Assembly: GCA_024336345.1 (NCBI GenBank)
Contig: JANFOG010000005.1
Coordinates: 2,108,001 to 2,172,000, forward strand
Length of the DNA: 64,000 bases
DNA from: Mariannaea sp. PMI_226
Lineage: Eukaryota > Ascomycota > Sordariomycetes > Hypocreales > Nectriaceae
Direction: 5' to 3'
In this document: positions 44,520-55,360 of the stretch, piece after piece
How the letters are laid out: the number at the start of each line of letters is the position of its first letter
How positions within the stretch are numbered: the first letter of the stretch is position 1
Position numbers and translations under genes: made by a program
The notes under the pieces: generated by a model
Database searches by the model: none
Told to the model about the DNA's origin: nothing
What the model saw: only the letters and a program-made list of their open reading frames with translations

Positions 44520-45761
44520 ATGGCAAGCGTATCATGCCGCGGTAACGGGCCCGTACAGACGAGTGCCGTTGTCGTACTCGGCGGCTCGAATCGCAATGCG
44601 ATTCCCCCTCCATCTCCGCCTACCCCATCCATCTCCCCGCCAGCAACCGCCTTGTGCGAAGCCATAGCTCCCTTGTGTCTCGACCGAGAACTCCAAGCCG
44701 ACCAGCAAGCCAAGGAACAGCGACTTCGACAAGCTGTGCACGTCCTCAACACCGAGGCAATTGCTCTCGGAAACCTTACAAAGTTGTACGAGACTGATCC
44801 TATAGCTCGAGAAGGCTTCAGCAAATCCGTCCAAGCGATCGCCCGACAAGAGGTAACCAAAGGAAAGTTAGTAATAATTGGAGTGGGAAAGTCGGGGCAC
44901 ATCGGGCAGAAGCTAGTTGCGACGTTCAAGAGTCTCGCAATCCATGCCGTCTTCCTTCACCCCACAGAAGCCCTACATGGTGATCTTGGGATCATTGGCT
45001 CCAATGACACGCTCCTGTTCATCACGTACTCAGGAAAGACACAAGAACTTCTGCTCATGCTACCTCACCTGGACCCGTCGCTCCCTGTCATATTGCTCAC
45101 ATCCCACACATCTACTGAGACGTGCGAATTTGTGAAGCATCGTCCAGAGACCATCCTCCTCCCAGCACCCATACCTGAGACCGAGAAGTCCTCGTTCGGA
45201 GTGTCAGCGCCAACGACATCGACAACGGTAGCTCTGGCCCTGGGTGATGCACTTGCCATCACAGCGGCCAAGGAAATTCATTCCTGCGTTGCTTCGGTAT
45301 TTGCAACGAACCACCCGGGAGGAGCCATTGGTGCCGCAGCAAGGCAACCTCAAACAATCCGGGACCTTGCCGTGTTGTGGGCTGACATTCCCCCCGCAGT
45401 AGGCATTGATGGTGAAAGCCTCGGCCTAGACCTTCTTCGCGCGGGGTACGATTCACCCACTGGATGGGTGCGGGTCGAAGGCTCCGTGGTCTGTCCCAGT
45501 AAGATTCGAGGTCTTGCTAGACAGGACCTCAGTCTCCGCTTGGAGGATATCCCCAACTTGCTCGTGTCTAGGGCTCAGATGCTGGCCTTGTCGTCTGATA
45601 CGTGCCTTCGAAAGGCACGAGCCATGTTGGAGAGCTACCAGTCGTCGCCGACAGAGGAGGAAGTAGCCTGTGGGCCAGACACGGTGGTTGCAGTCATGGA
45701 GAAGGGCGAGATCGTTGGCGTTTTGGAAGTCGGAAAGGTATTGCGCCAGATGAGATGCTAA
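44520..45761 (+). CDS. KpsF/GutQ-type SIS-domain sugar-phosphate isomerase homologue
   Basis: An intronless 413-residue protein of the family of bacterial arabinose-5-phosphate isomerases, which convert ribulose-5-P to arabinose-5-P. The SIS domain is intact: GVGKSGHIGQKLVATFKS (Lys124), HPTEALHGDLG (Glu150), ITYSGKTQELL, SAPTTSTTVALALGDALA and NHPGGAIG (His265), matching the residues used by KpsF/KdsD enzymes. A 50-residue Pro/Ser-rich N-terminal extension is added. The C-terminal half, normally two CBS domains, is diverged; only a last CBS-like strand set (PDTVVAVMEKGEIVGVLEVG) is recognisable. In bacteria the product goes to Kdo and lipopolysaccharide; fungi have no known Kdo pathway, so the role here is open. 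Start: the first Met after CTCATACA; the next one would be well inside the protein. Confidence 0.88.
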   Translation: MASVSCRGNGPVQTSAVVVLGGSNRNAIPPPSPPTPSISPPATALCEAIAPLCLDRELQADQQAKEQRLRQAVHVLNTEAIALGNLTKLYETDPIAREGFSKSVQAIARQEVTKGKLVIIGVGKSGHIGQKLVATFKSLAIHAVFLHPTEALHGDLGIIGSNDTLLFITYSGKTQELLLMLPHLDPSLPVILLTSHTSTETCEFVKHRPETILLPAPIPETEKSSFGVSAPTTSTTVALALGDALAITAAKEIHSCVASVFATNHPGGAIGAAARQPQTIRDLAVLWADIPPAVGIDGESLGLDLLRAGYDSPTGWVRVEGSVVCPSKIRGLARQDLSLRLEDIPNLLVSRAQMLALSSDTCLRKARAMLESYQSSPTEEEVACGPDTVVAVMEKGEIVGVLEVGKVLRQMRC

Positions 45762-48700
45762 GGAGAAATGAAGAGAGGAGCGTGTGGCCTAAGAAAAAGT
45801 GTTGGGTCAAATATTGGATTCATGAGGAAAGAGAACATAGGTTGCCATGGATGGCTCCTGTCCTTCCTCCCCCCCAAAAGTGGCAAATGAGCCTGCTATG
45901 AATGAATGAATATGCTTCATCAGCACTGCTATTGCTGATCAAGGTCCATTATAGAGAGAGGTTTTCTTTTGTAATTTCTCTTTGCTATGAGCAAGAGAAA
46001 AAGAAACCTCCAGGTTGAAATATATCAAACAGTAATATTGGCGAATGAATAGATCTTGTTTTTCTTTCATGAATGGCTGATGAATTTCGAACTTCAGGGA
46101 GGTTAATTCACCCATCCGCGTGTCGTGGAAAACTCGTGGCAAGGTTCCTGTCTTCCTTGGATATTCGAACATGTCAGAAAAGGAATGCGTATGTGGTGTG
46201 AGAGAGTATGTCAAGACGACAAGGGGAAGAAGAAGAAGACTGATGATGGCTGGACGATAACTACCAGACCGCGGTCGTGTCTCGACTCATGGAGGGGATC
46301 GGATGCATGCATTCCCGAGCTGCAAGGTGACCACAGTGGTAATGTCAACCTCAAGATACCTTTGCTCAATGCCAGGTGCGTCGCATAGTTTCATGATGAG
46401 CAGATGATTGTCTGACTTTCTTCAGCCGTGTCCCCAAGGGGGTATTGGATATCATAAAGAAGAGCACAATCTATTGCCTCTTTGAGTGAATGTAGTGGAA
46501 ACCTGCTCCAGTGCTTGTGTAAGATCACATATCTGACCCTGTCACTCAAGACTCTTGCGCTCTGTTTGCCTGGTGGACTGAATGGTACCTCTGTGTTAAA
46601 CAGCCTGCTGTTTCCACCATTTCTTTGTTTCTTTCTCCCTCTTTTTTTTTTTTCTTTCCTTTTTTTTCCCCCTCTTTCCCACCTCTCGATGACTTCAAAG
46701 CAAACACGAGGTTTGAGCAACTCTCTAGGGCACCACAAAAATTTCTGCTCCCACTTACTTTGAGATAATGGTCACGCGACCGACTTCCAAAGGGGAGGAA
46801 AACTAATGCAAATCACTTCACGAGCCGTCCTGCAGGTCTCACAAACGGTGTTTTCTCCTCTTGACCTTTCTGAAATCGGTTGAGCTTGATCGCAGTTTCT
46901 CACCCTTGATGTGATTCTGGACTGGTCTAGACCCTGAAGAATTGGTCCTTGCGGTGCTTAGTTGGTTTTTCTTCTTTTTTTGAAAGAATTTTTTTTTTTT
47001 TTTCAATTTCTTAACAATTGGATTTGATAGTAGCTGATAGCACACCCCTTTATCTACTGGTTGGCGATGTAAAACAATGCAATCAACATGAGGAGTTGAA
47101 TTTTCCGTATGGATAAAGAATGACAAGGGGCGGGTCCCGGGTCCAATATCAGTTTTACCCGACCACTAAGAGGCGAATATACCCCTTCCTGGCTTCTTCA
47201 ATTGGCTGGGTAAATGTGTTGGAGCTGCTTCGCGGGTTGAGTGAGCTTCGTTTGCAGCGGTGGAGAATAGAGACCCTGGGTAAACGGCCCGTAAGGTTGC
47301 CCGGGCTGCTTTTATGGATCTTTGGGGGGGTGCAGTTATTTTTCTCCTACTCCGAGCTTGTAACACAAATTCTTCTTCTAGACCGAGGCACCATTTTGGG
47401 TCATGTTGGAAGCTCTTGAGCATGACAAATTATTTGCGATAGCCATTTGAAGTTGAATTGAGGCGGGTACGTGTGTGTGTGTGTGTGGGGAAGGGGGTCG
47501 GGAGGTGGGTGCATTGTGGGCGGCACAGCTTTTCATGATCGACTTGAATCGAGACTATCCATCTGTCGACTTTAAGGCACTGGTGCCAAACAATACATAG
47601 TGTAGCCTCGAAAAATGATGTGAACTGTACAGTAGTCGCCCGATCTGACTCTCCACTGGGCCGGCACTAAGTGGCAACGGAAGGATGTTATCACCATCGT
47701 AATTGTAGTTGTTCCCGGAGATTTTGACAGTGTGTATTTCGTCGAGAAGAGAAAAAGACACCTGAACTGGGTGTAAAAATATTCTCTCTCTCAGATTCCA
47801 TGTTTGGCCAGACAACATACTCTTCGATGTCTAACTCCAATTCATGTCATCAGTATAAACTCGAAGATATGTGATCGACTATCGCTCTACGTGAGATACC
47901 GTGATACAAACATGGATATTGCTCAGTCTCTATGTAACTAAATTTACTTCTTGATGGGAAGCTTGTGAGCTAGACAAGTTATCAAAGCTGACTCTTGGCT
48001 TTCTTGTCTTTCAATTCATTTTTTTCTCATTCATTCTTTTTCTGGCTTGGGTCGTCTGTGCGCAACTAAATGCCGGTGACACATGGCGATTTAGTTACCC
48101 CCTCTGAGTCCACCCACCTAGGCAAAATTGGAATGTCACGGTAATCCGTTAATCCGCAGTGGGCAACAAATGTAACTATTGTTCAGGACGGAAAATCACC
48201 TGATTGGCCAGCTGTACAGACGTTCCTGTCATTGCTAGGAGCCCAATAAACTGCGTCAATGTGGGACGATGCCAAGATATCGAGCCGGCGTTTAGCACCC
48301 CTGGGCCAATCGATTGAGCATGTGGTCGCTGTTTGGCATGGGAATTCTATAACGTCGTATGCAGACACTGATGGGAGAGAAGTGCCAATCGAAAGGGCGG
48401 TACCGGTTCCGCGCGGCGTCAAGGTGTGCTGATGGGCCGTTACTAGAAGGGGAGCGTCGCAGCGTGGTAATATGCCAGGCTAGCTCAATTGAAGGTTTGG
48501 TTGGAGGTTTGGTTGGAGATGAGGGGCGAGGGATGGTCCATGTTGCGAGCGCGGAGACTAAGGTCAAAGTCAATCCAAACATACCGATTCTCCATATTGG
48601 CTTGATTGGGAACAAAAGCTCAATGGAGACCGATTGCCGAGTGTGTCTCGCTTTTATTTTGCAAGAACGAATGATATCAATGAATAAACACCCAAGGGCC

Positions 48701-51700
48701 TTAAAAAAAAATCTCCTTAAAGAGGGTTCGTATCCACTGCTCGGTCAACGTTCGTGGTAGTAATCCACGTGCTCAATGTCCAGAATCGTGTCGGGCTTGC
48801 TTCATCTTCGGCAAGGCTTGGGATCCCTTCTCGCGTGTAGCGGCATGAGGGGCTGTGCAAGGCCGGACACGGCCTGTGAGTCTCAGCCGGGTGTTGGATG
48901 CTGGGGTCGCACTCCGGCAATCCATATGCAGCTTCTTCCTTCTTGACCCTCTTGCTCACTTCGAGATTTGGTTGATTTTTGCATTTGGCTAAACTCGCAA
49001 ACTGAGGAATCTCGAATCAAAAGGTTCCATTATCTTGCCCATGATTCTCCGAATCCTCACGTTTAGCGCCACTTGCTTGGTTGTGAAACGGGTTGTTGTC
49101 TTATTCTTATTCTATTTTATTTTATTTATTTTGTTTTATTTTTTGCAGACTTGATAAATTGTCCCATGGCTTAGAGAATCATTGGCATCTATGGCGCGGG
49201 CACGTCTTGACGATAGAATCAGTGAGAGGCGATACCGGACGTGCTGTGGGTTGCTGTCTTGCAGTTCTTATCGGGCTTCTTGGTCTGCCTGCCAACAACT
49301 ACTGCATGAGTAACAAACAGTCTCGTTCGAACAGCGTTGCATCAAAGGTTCATTCTTCCCGACGGGGCATGTATTATTGATTCCTTGCTTGCACGGGCGG
49401 CTGCAAAGCCGTATTTCGGCCCCTCTCTTCTCGGAATTATGCCCCGGTGGCGTTGAACCGTTCTCAGGCAATACCCCGTACAGAAGCATAGTGTCAGCAA
49501 AGTGGCCTCAAAAGTAATTGGACTCTACGCGGAATACCTCATCTTTTTGTCAATCAGCTAGCTAGCCTCAGCAACTTCCTCGGACTATCCACGGACGCAC
49601 AAATGAGCCAGCGCTTACTTGGTAGACAGGGGGACTCAAACCAACGCCTGGTGCGCACTACAGGTACGAGAGTGACAAGGCCTAGCATCATGTACACGTA
49701 CTGCACTACCCAGTCTTACTCCATACACATACGGAAGAAGAACGGTAGCGGGAGGGTTTTGCCCGAAGCCGTGCCGGGATTGGCTGGCGCGATTGAGTGG
49801 CTGTTTTGGACAATGCGAAGCTGAATCTTGTTCTTAGTGGACTGAGTCTGCCTCTGCCTCAAGAGATCGTACGTAACTACTACCACATGCATACGCACAT
49901 GGCATATGAATTCGTATTATGCGTCAATGACACGGACATGCTTTGCAGGAGATGAAGCGATCATCGATGGATGATGGCCTCTCCTGTGGTGAAAGTTGGA
50001 AGTGCTTATCAAGGCAAATCGGGGAAGCGTCGTAGGCGGGTGGTTCGCCTTTATCTCTCTACCTACAGAGTACAACACAGTATTCATCCACCCATTCCAT
50101 CAGCCAGCCACCACCCTCTCTGCGCTGGCGGAAGTAGGCACACGTGATAAGGCAGGGAGTCATGGTAACTTACAGCAGATAGTCTAGACACTCAAAGCAG
50201 TCGAGACCGTGGGTTGTTCCGCTCCGCTCCGCTCAGTGCTGCAATAAGGACGTCAATACATACATAGTATGGTGGTCCCGTAGTAAGCGGCTCGTTGATT
50301 TGGGCCCCATAACTAAAAAGACCCAGCTCGCCGCCGCCTAACCGAAGATTCGACTCCATTCACTCACTCGTCTAGCCAACTCGACGCTACTGGTACCTAC
50401 CTAAGGCACTTACACAGCACTAGGCAAAAATCTTGTTGGTAACCAAGTACTCGGTGTGTTCGGCTGCTTTGGTCAAGCATTCGGCTTTCGCTCTCCCTCT
50501 CCACCTATTCATCGTCCTAACCGACGTACGAGGTAAGCCTTTTTAGGGTTATTCAATCGGTGGGACTTGGGAACTTGTAACTGGAGTAATATCTGACGGG
50601 GAGGAAGTTCTCAGTGGGGATAATGATGACTGAGAAACACCCAGAAGCGAGATTCAGTAGATAAGTAATCATCAAGTAAGGCTTGGAACATTTTTTTTTT
50701 GAAGCCACCTTGTCCGTAATAGAGACATTCTGTAGATAACGAGGAAGATGGGCGATGTCGACAACCAAAAAAAAAAAGAAGAAGAAGAAGAAGGCTATTC
50801 GGCATCGATGTTCCCCACTTATACCGATATCATAAAGTTCTGTGCCTCGTGCAATGGATACCTCTTAATCACGGCGGGTGTAATAGCGGCATCTGGCATG
50901 AGTGACCAGTGGTGGTGGCCAGTACTGCATATAAGTATGTACTGTAGGAGCCCATCCTTCGGATGCTGGTTGAATGGATACACAGACATCTTCGGGTGTA
51001 GCTAGTTTCTAAATTGCCGATAATTGGAGACTATAGGTATTCCATAGTACCTGAGTGCATGCACCTCTCAGTTGGATGCCCTGCTCAATCTCGTGACGCT
51101 GGAATGCACTTCGATGCACACTCTGAGCTACATGTCATGTACGTCGTACATAGTACTTTTTGCTCCCGTATTTGCGTAGTGCCGGTGCATTAGACTGATT
51201 GGCCCATGATGCATATGTATGTACTACGTAATAGTCCGTTGTAGTTGATTTTTCTTGCTGGAAAAAGATCCCCCTCAAACAGCAAGTTGACATGAGGAGC
51301 TGGCAAGGGTCTCCTCGACTTGTTGGCCTGGTTTACCTGGTTGTCCTGGTCGGCTTGGTTCGCCTCTGGCTATCCCTGGTCCCTCAGTCCCCATAAAAAG
51401 TGCAGCAAGTAATTCTCTGGCGGGGCTCTTGGAGCTCTTATCGCCACCGCCCCCCTGCGTCCGCCAACCAAAGACCCTTGAGAGGGATCCATCCAACTCA
51501 ATTGGGATAAGAGATTGAGGAAGGGTGCGCTGAGTGTCGCTGTCTCCAGTCTCTGGTTCTCTTGTGATGGTCGTTAAGCTCGGTAGCAGCAAGAGCCATG
51601 ATATAATAATCCGGCTGTCGTCCTCCTCGAGCTCCCAGGTCTGAATCCCGATCCGACTCGACTCGCCTTGACTCGACCCTTACCAGGGAAGAAACAGAAA

Positions 51701-52050
51701 CCAAAAATAAAAAATCAAACACTCCTCCTGGCTGGACCTTGTTTTGGAATCCCTTTAAATCCTGGACACACATAGGCGATTGTCTGGGTAATCTGATAAG
51801 TCTCTCCACACAGACTCCATCTTCCCGAGTCAATTGCCAATTATTTTGCCTTGTCCGTCCTGCTGGTGCTGCTTGGTGATACATGCAAATCGACCCAAGT
51901 ACTACTGCTACTACTGCAACTATTACCATCTTGCGAAGTGCCATCAACCAAGTACCACCTGCGAAGTTCCATCTGAGGCTCCCCCCCTCCCCTTCCCCTC
52001 CCACCCATTCCCACCACCATCCTGCTGCACATCTTCCCTACTCCCGTCCC
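45762..52050. other. 6.3-kb gene-free region
   Basis: I find no supported gene. Seen directly: pyrimidine tract at 46614-46690; poly-T at 46992-47003; (GT)8 at 47471-47487; doubled GGTTTGGTTGGA at 48493-48516; T-rich low complexity at 49095-49145; a 9-nt degenerate CCTGGTTNN repeat at about 51327-51365. A 168-codon minus-strand frame (51498-52004) has a hydrophobic stretch but otherwise random composition. Confidence 0.4.
47471..47487. repeat. (GT)8 microsatellite
   Basis: A perfect GT dinucleotide run in the gene-free region, followed directly by a G-rich stretch. Confidence 0.9.
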
Positions 52051-52120
52051 ATCCCATCAGGTCCCATCAGGTCTTATCAGGTCCTATCACGTCCTATCAC
52101 GTCCCATCACGTCCCATCAC
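52051..52120. repeat. Seven-unit 10-bp tandem repeat
   Basis: Seven consecutive 10-bp units fit GTC(C/T)(C/T)ATCA(G/C), the first starting with AT. The first three units end in CAG and the last four in CAC, so the array appears to have grown by duplication of two variants. It lies about 960 bp upstream of the SPX gene start codon. The 10-bp period equals about one DNA turn, so any bound protein would sit on one face of the helix. That reading is inference. Confidence 0.9.
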
Positions 52121-53084
52121 GTTCTTTGTGCAGGGTCGCCAAGACAAGAAGGTCCACCCAAGATACTACGACGCTACGGAGGACAAGAAACAAGAAAAAA
52201 AAGCTAATTACGACGATTGCTTACCGGGCCCCGTTGCCATTGATACGGATCTGGTTTCTGGAACCAATTAATTCTCTTGGCTCGCACCGCGTGCATGGTC
52301 TACCGGGTCTAGCTCTTTCTCCGACCTCTGACGGGCACTTCGTACAAAATTAAGTTGCATTAAGACATTTTCCTCGATCGAGAACCGAGCGCCTTCATAC
52401 ACACATTTCCCCATCCTGCGCGCGCGCCCTGTCCGCCACGGCACGTAATAGTGAAGCCAAAAGCACGCACAGCACGCAAAGCACGCACGTTTCTCACCCT
52501 GGGGGCGCCCCCGGTTTCGGTCTCAGCTAGGCGACCTCTGCGCCCCTCGAAACAATTGTTCCCCGGCACTGGCATCGGGCTCTGGGAGATAACCTACTTG
52601 GATTCTCGCACACTTCTGGGTACGTCATCCCTCCCACCACCCTCGCCCCCCCGTCAATTGCTCTTTTCCTTTGGCCCTTCGCATCAACATTCTGTCTCTC
52701 TAAACCATCAATTACCTGTGCACTGAACTGACAATCTTTTCCCGTCGCAGTTCACCCCCATCCTATCCACTGCAGCTCCTCACCCTCTTCATTCGCTCGG
52801 CTCCCGGGGCAGTAGCTAGCATCGGCGCCTGTCACCTGCTCCTGTCGCTGCACCCCGTCTCCCGTCCTTCCTGCCAAATTCTCTTGATCCTACGCGGTAA
52901 CTCTAAAAACACCAAGCAAGCTCAAGAGCCGCTTGCATTTTTTTTTTCGGGCTCTCACCATCAAACTTTTGATTTTTTTTGCCCTGAAATAGCTTTATCA
53001 CTCCCTTCTCTTCCCTCAGCTTGTCCTGGGCCTATACTTGGTCGATCGGCAAGCTTCCCTAGCTGTCTGGATCATATTTCCAAC
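52121..53084. promoter_or_regulatory. SPX gene promoter and C/T-rich leader
   Basis: This stretch is C/T-rich, especially 52620-52870, and ends in the SPX gene start region. It contains GCACGCACAGCACGCAAAGC-like repeats at about 52460-52490. Frames are short and overlapping. It is read as promoter plus leader because of its position and composition. Confidence 0.4.
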
Positions 53085-54752
53085 ATGAAGTTTGGCGAAC
53101 ATCTGGAGAGGGAGTCTGTCCCGGAATGGAGTCTTCGTGCGTCAACCTGCGCTCACATTGCACCATCTAACCCAACCGTCCTCTTGCTGACTTCAATTCG
53201 ACCCCATAGACAATCTCGACTACAACTCCCTCAAGCATGAGATCAAGGTTCACACAACCCGTGATCAAGCCACGGCGATGGCTATTCCTGGCCACCAAGA
53301 CGAGGCCCTGTCCAAATTCGAGGATGGCCTCTATCTGGAACTCGCAAACCAGCACGAGCGACTTCATCTTTTCGTCTCCAGTAAGGCAGATGAAATTTCA
53401 CGGCGATTAGGTATGTACCATCGGGTCGTATTTATGAATGCCCATTGGACCAAAAACAAAGAAAACAGAAAACATGAGTTTTTTTCCCCTCTAGTGATGC
53501 TGACCACCCACTTCTCCAGACCACCTCTCCAAGAGTATCTTCCGCTGGATTCGCAAGCCCCAATACCAGGAGACCCCCGAGGACGCTCTCAAATATCAGA
53601 GAAGATTTGCGAAATATGAGCGGGAATTGGTTCGATGCGGCGGAGACATCCAAGCTCTTGTACGATTCACTAATGCCCAAGTTATCGCCTTCCGCAAGAT
53701 CCTTAAGAAGTACAAGGTTCGTATCCCGCAGAACACTTCTCCAAATCGAACCCAAATGTCCACAACCATGATCATTAACATGCTACTAGAAATGGACCGG
53801 TTCGACGACTCTTACCTCCCGCTTTAACGAAAATATCCTCTCCGACCCTAAATCCTTCACCCGACGCAACTTCTCTCAGCTTCAGGAACACTATGACGAA
53901 ATATCGAACATTTTGCACTCTTCAGCCCCTATCTTGAGTGAACCAAGCTCCCCAGAGTCAGTGCCGCAATCGCTGCCACGAACCTCTGACTTGCACACAT
54001 ACGCTACTACCATGCGGGGGAACCGTGAGCCGCATCGACAGCAACTTCAACCTCAAACGCAATTCGAGCCTCTCCCTCCCTCAGAAATGGAAGCTCCAAT
54101 CAAGTACTGGAATGAATACGACGATGGGAGCGAAGGTGAAGGGAATGAAGAATATGCGATATATATCAACCCTGAGGAAGACTCCAGTTTCCCAGGTTTA
54201 GAATATGTACAAGGCTTCTTCACGGTCCCCTTTCAAAAGGCAAAGACCTGGCTCAAGCTCGACAACAACAACAATCATCCAGAGAGACAGTCCCTTCTCT
54301 CCGCCAATCACCTACCCCAACACTATTCAACTACAAATAATAGCGAGTCCGATGAGGAAGAAGTCGGTTATGCTAGTTCGGATGGATTCCCTACCATGGG
54401 CTATGCTACACACTATGCTCTTCCCAGTGTCAATCACCAGCTTGCTACTCGGTATAGAGAAAACGTTTTCTTCTGGGGAACTATTGGTTGCTTTTCTGCC
54501 TCATTTATCCTCCTCATTATCGCAGGAGTACTCATCTCCACCGGCAAGCACAGGCTCCGGGCCGAGGTCGACGCGGGCGTCACCGTTGGTGTTGTCGCGA
54601 GCTTGTTCTCCGCTTGCAGTGCACTCGGCATGACCATGTACCGACGTGATCCGCTACCCCTCACTTATCGTCTGATGGTCTGGGCCTCGTTTATCGCCTC
54701 ATGCCTTCTCAACGGCATGTTACTTATCCTCGTCGCAGGCAACGTTCCATGA
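53085..54752 (+). CDS. SPX-domain membrane protein
   Basis: A 470-residue protein from four exons, 53085-53136, 53210-53410, 53520-53716 and 53790-54752 (introns 73, 109, 73 nt; donors GTGCGT, GTATGT, GTTCGT). The N-terminal SPX domain is split over the exons: MKFGEHLERESVPEWSL, HNLDYNSLKHEIK, then FRKILKKYKKWTGS, restored exactly at splice 3. SPX domains sense inositol pyrophosphates and report phosphate status. An acidic, Pro/Ser-rich linker follows. The C-terminus has three membrane segments: NVFFWGTIGCFSASFILLII, VTVGVVASLFSACSALGM and LMVWASFIASCLLNGMLLIL. There is no VTC catalytic or EXS transporter domain, so it is neither Vtc2/4 nor Pho90/Syg1. Likely vacuolar or plasma membrane; function unknown. 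Confidence 0.85.
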
Positions 54753-55360
54753 TGAGAGGTTATGATATTTTTCTTCTATATCTAATTGTTATGGTCGAGA
54801 CAAAATGCCTTCTCTTCCTAGCTAACTAAAAGAATCTCATGGGCGTCCACTTAGTCTGTGTGATTTCTATGATCTTGACTTTGGCACTTTGGCGTCAAGC
54901 GGATACCACGGGTCGTTTATGGTCAGTCGGTGTTTTGAATATCAATTTATTGTTTTTTTGGTTTCTAGTTTTTTAGCGGCATTTAGAATGCATTTTCAAC
55001 AGGGACCAAAACTTGCTTGGGCGCTCGCTAGATGCGTCCAAATATGAATGACCAGCTTCATGATCGTCACGAGTAGGAAGTGCCATCGCATGGTTGGTCC
55101 AACCGGCAGTGGAGCGGGGTGAAGCTCGTTATGTTGTGCCGAGTAGTAGTTGACTGGTAGCTTGACCGAATATCAAAATACCAACAAGATTTGAGTACTT
55201 TTGTTTCCTCGTGCCTTGCCTTTTGGGAGGTGTTTTGATATTGCAACGCCAAGGCCTAGTGTCCATTTTCAGGGCTAGGTGAGAGCAGTCTGTCCACATG
55301 GTGGAATAGTTAGAGGGAGGTCGCGCTGGTTATATGGCCCATTCACTCAGCGGCTAGAAT
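54753..55360. other. Convergent 3' region SPX / transcription factor
   Basis: A 608-bp spacer where both genes end. A few T tracts are visible. No gene is seen. Confidence 0.4.

Noticed and set aside
51327..51365. Collagen-like Gly-x-Pro reading on the minus strand
   Set aside because: Only about four triplets, created by a 9-nt degenerate repeat, and not embedded in a credible coding frame.
51498..52004. 168-codon minus-strand frame with a hydrophobic N-terminal part
   Set aside because: After MALRKMVIVAVVAVVLG the composition is random and Arg/Ser-rich, with no recognisable domain. It cannot be told from chance.
53085..54752. SPX gene as a VTC2/VTC4 or Pho90/Syg1 orthologue
   Set aside because: No VTC tunnel domain, no EXS or anion transporter domain, only three C-terminal membrane segments after the SPX.
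28852..54752. VTC1 and the SPX gene as a phosphate gene cluster
   Set aside because: They are 24 kb apart with unrelated genes between, so co-location is most simply chance.
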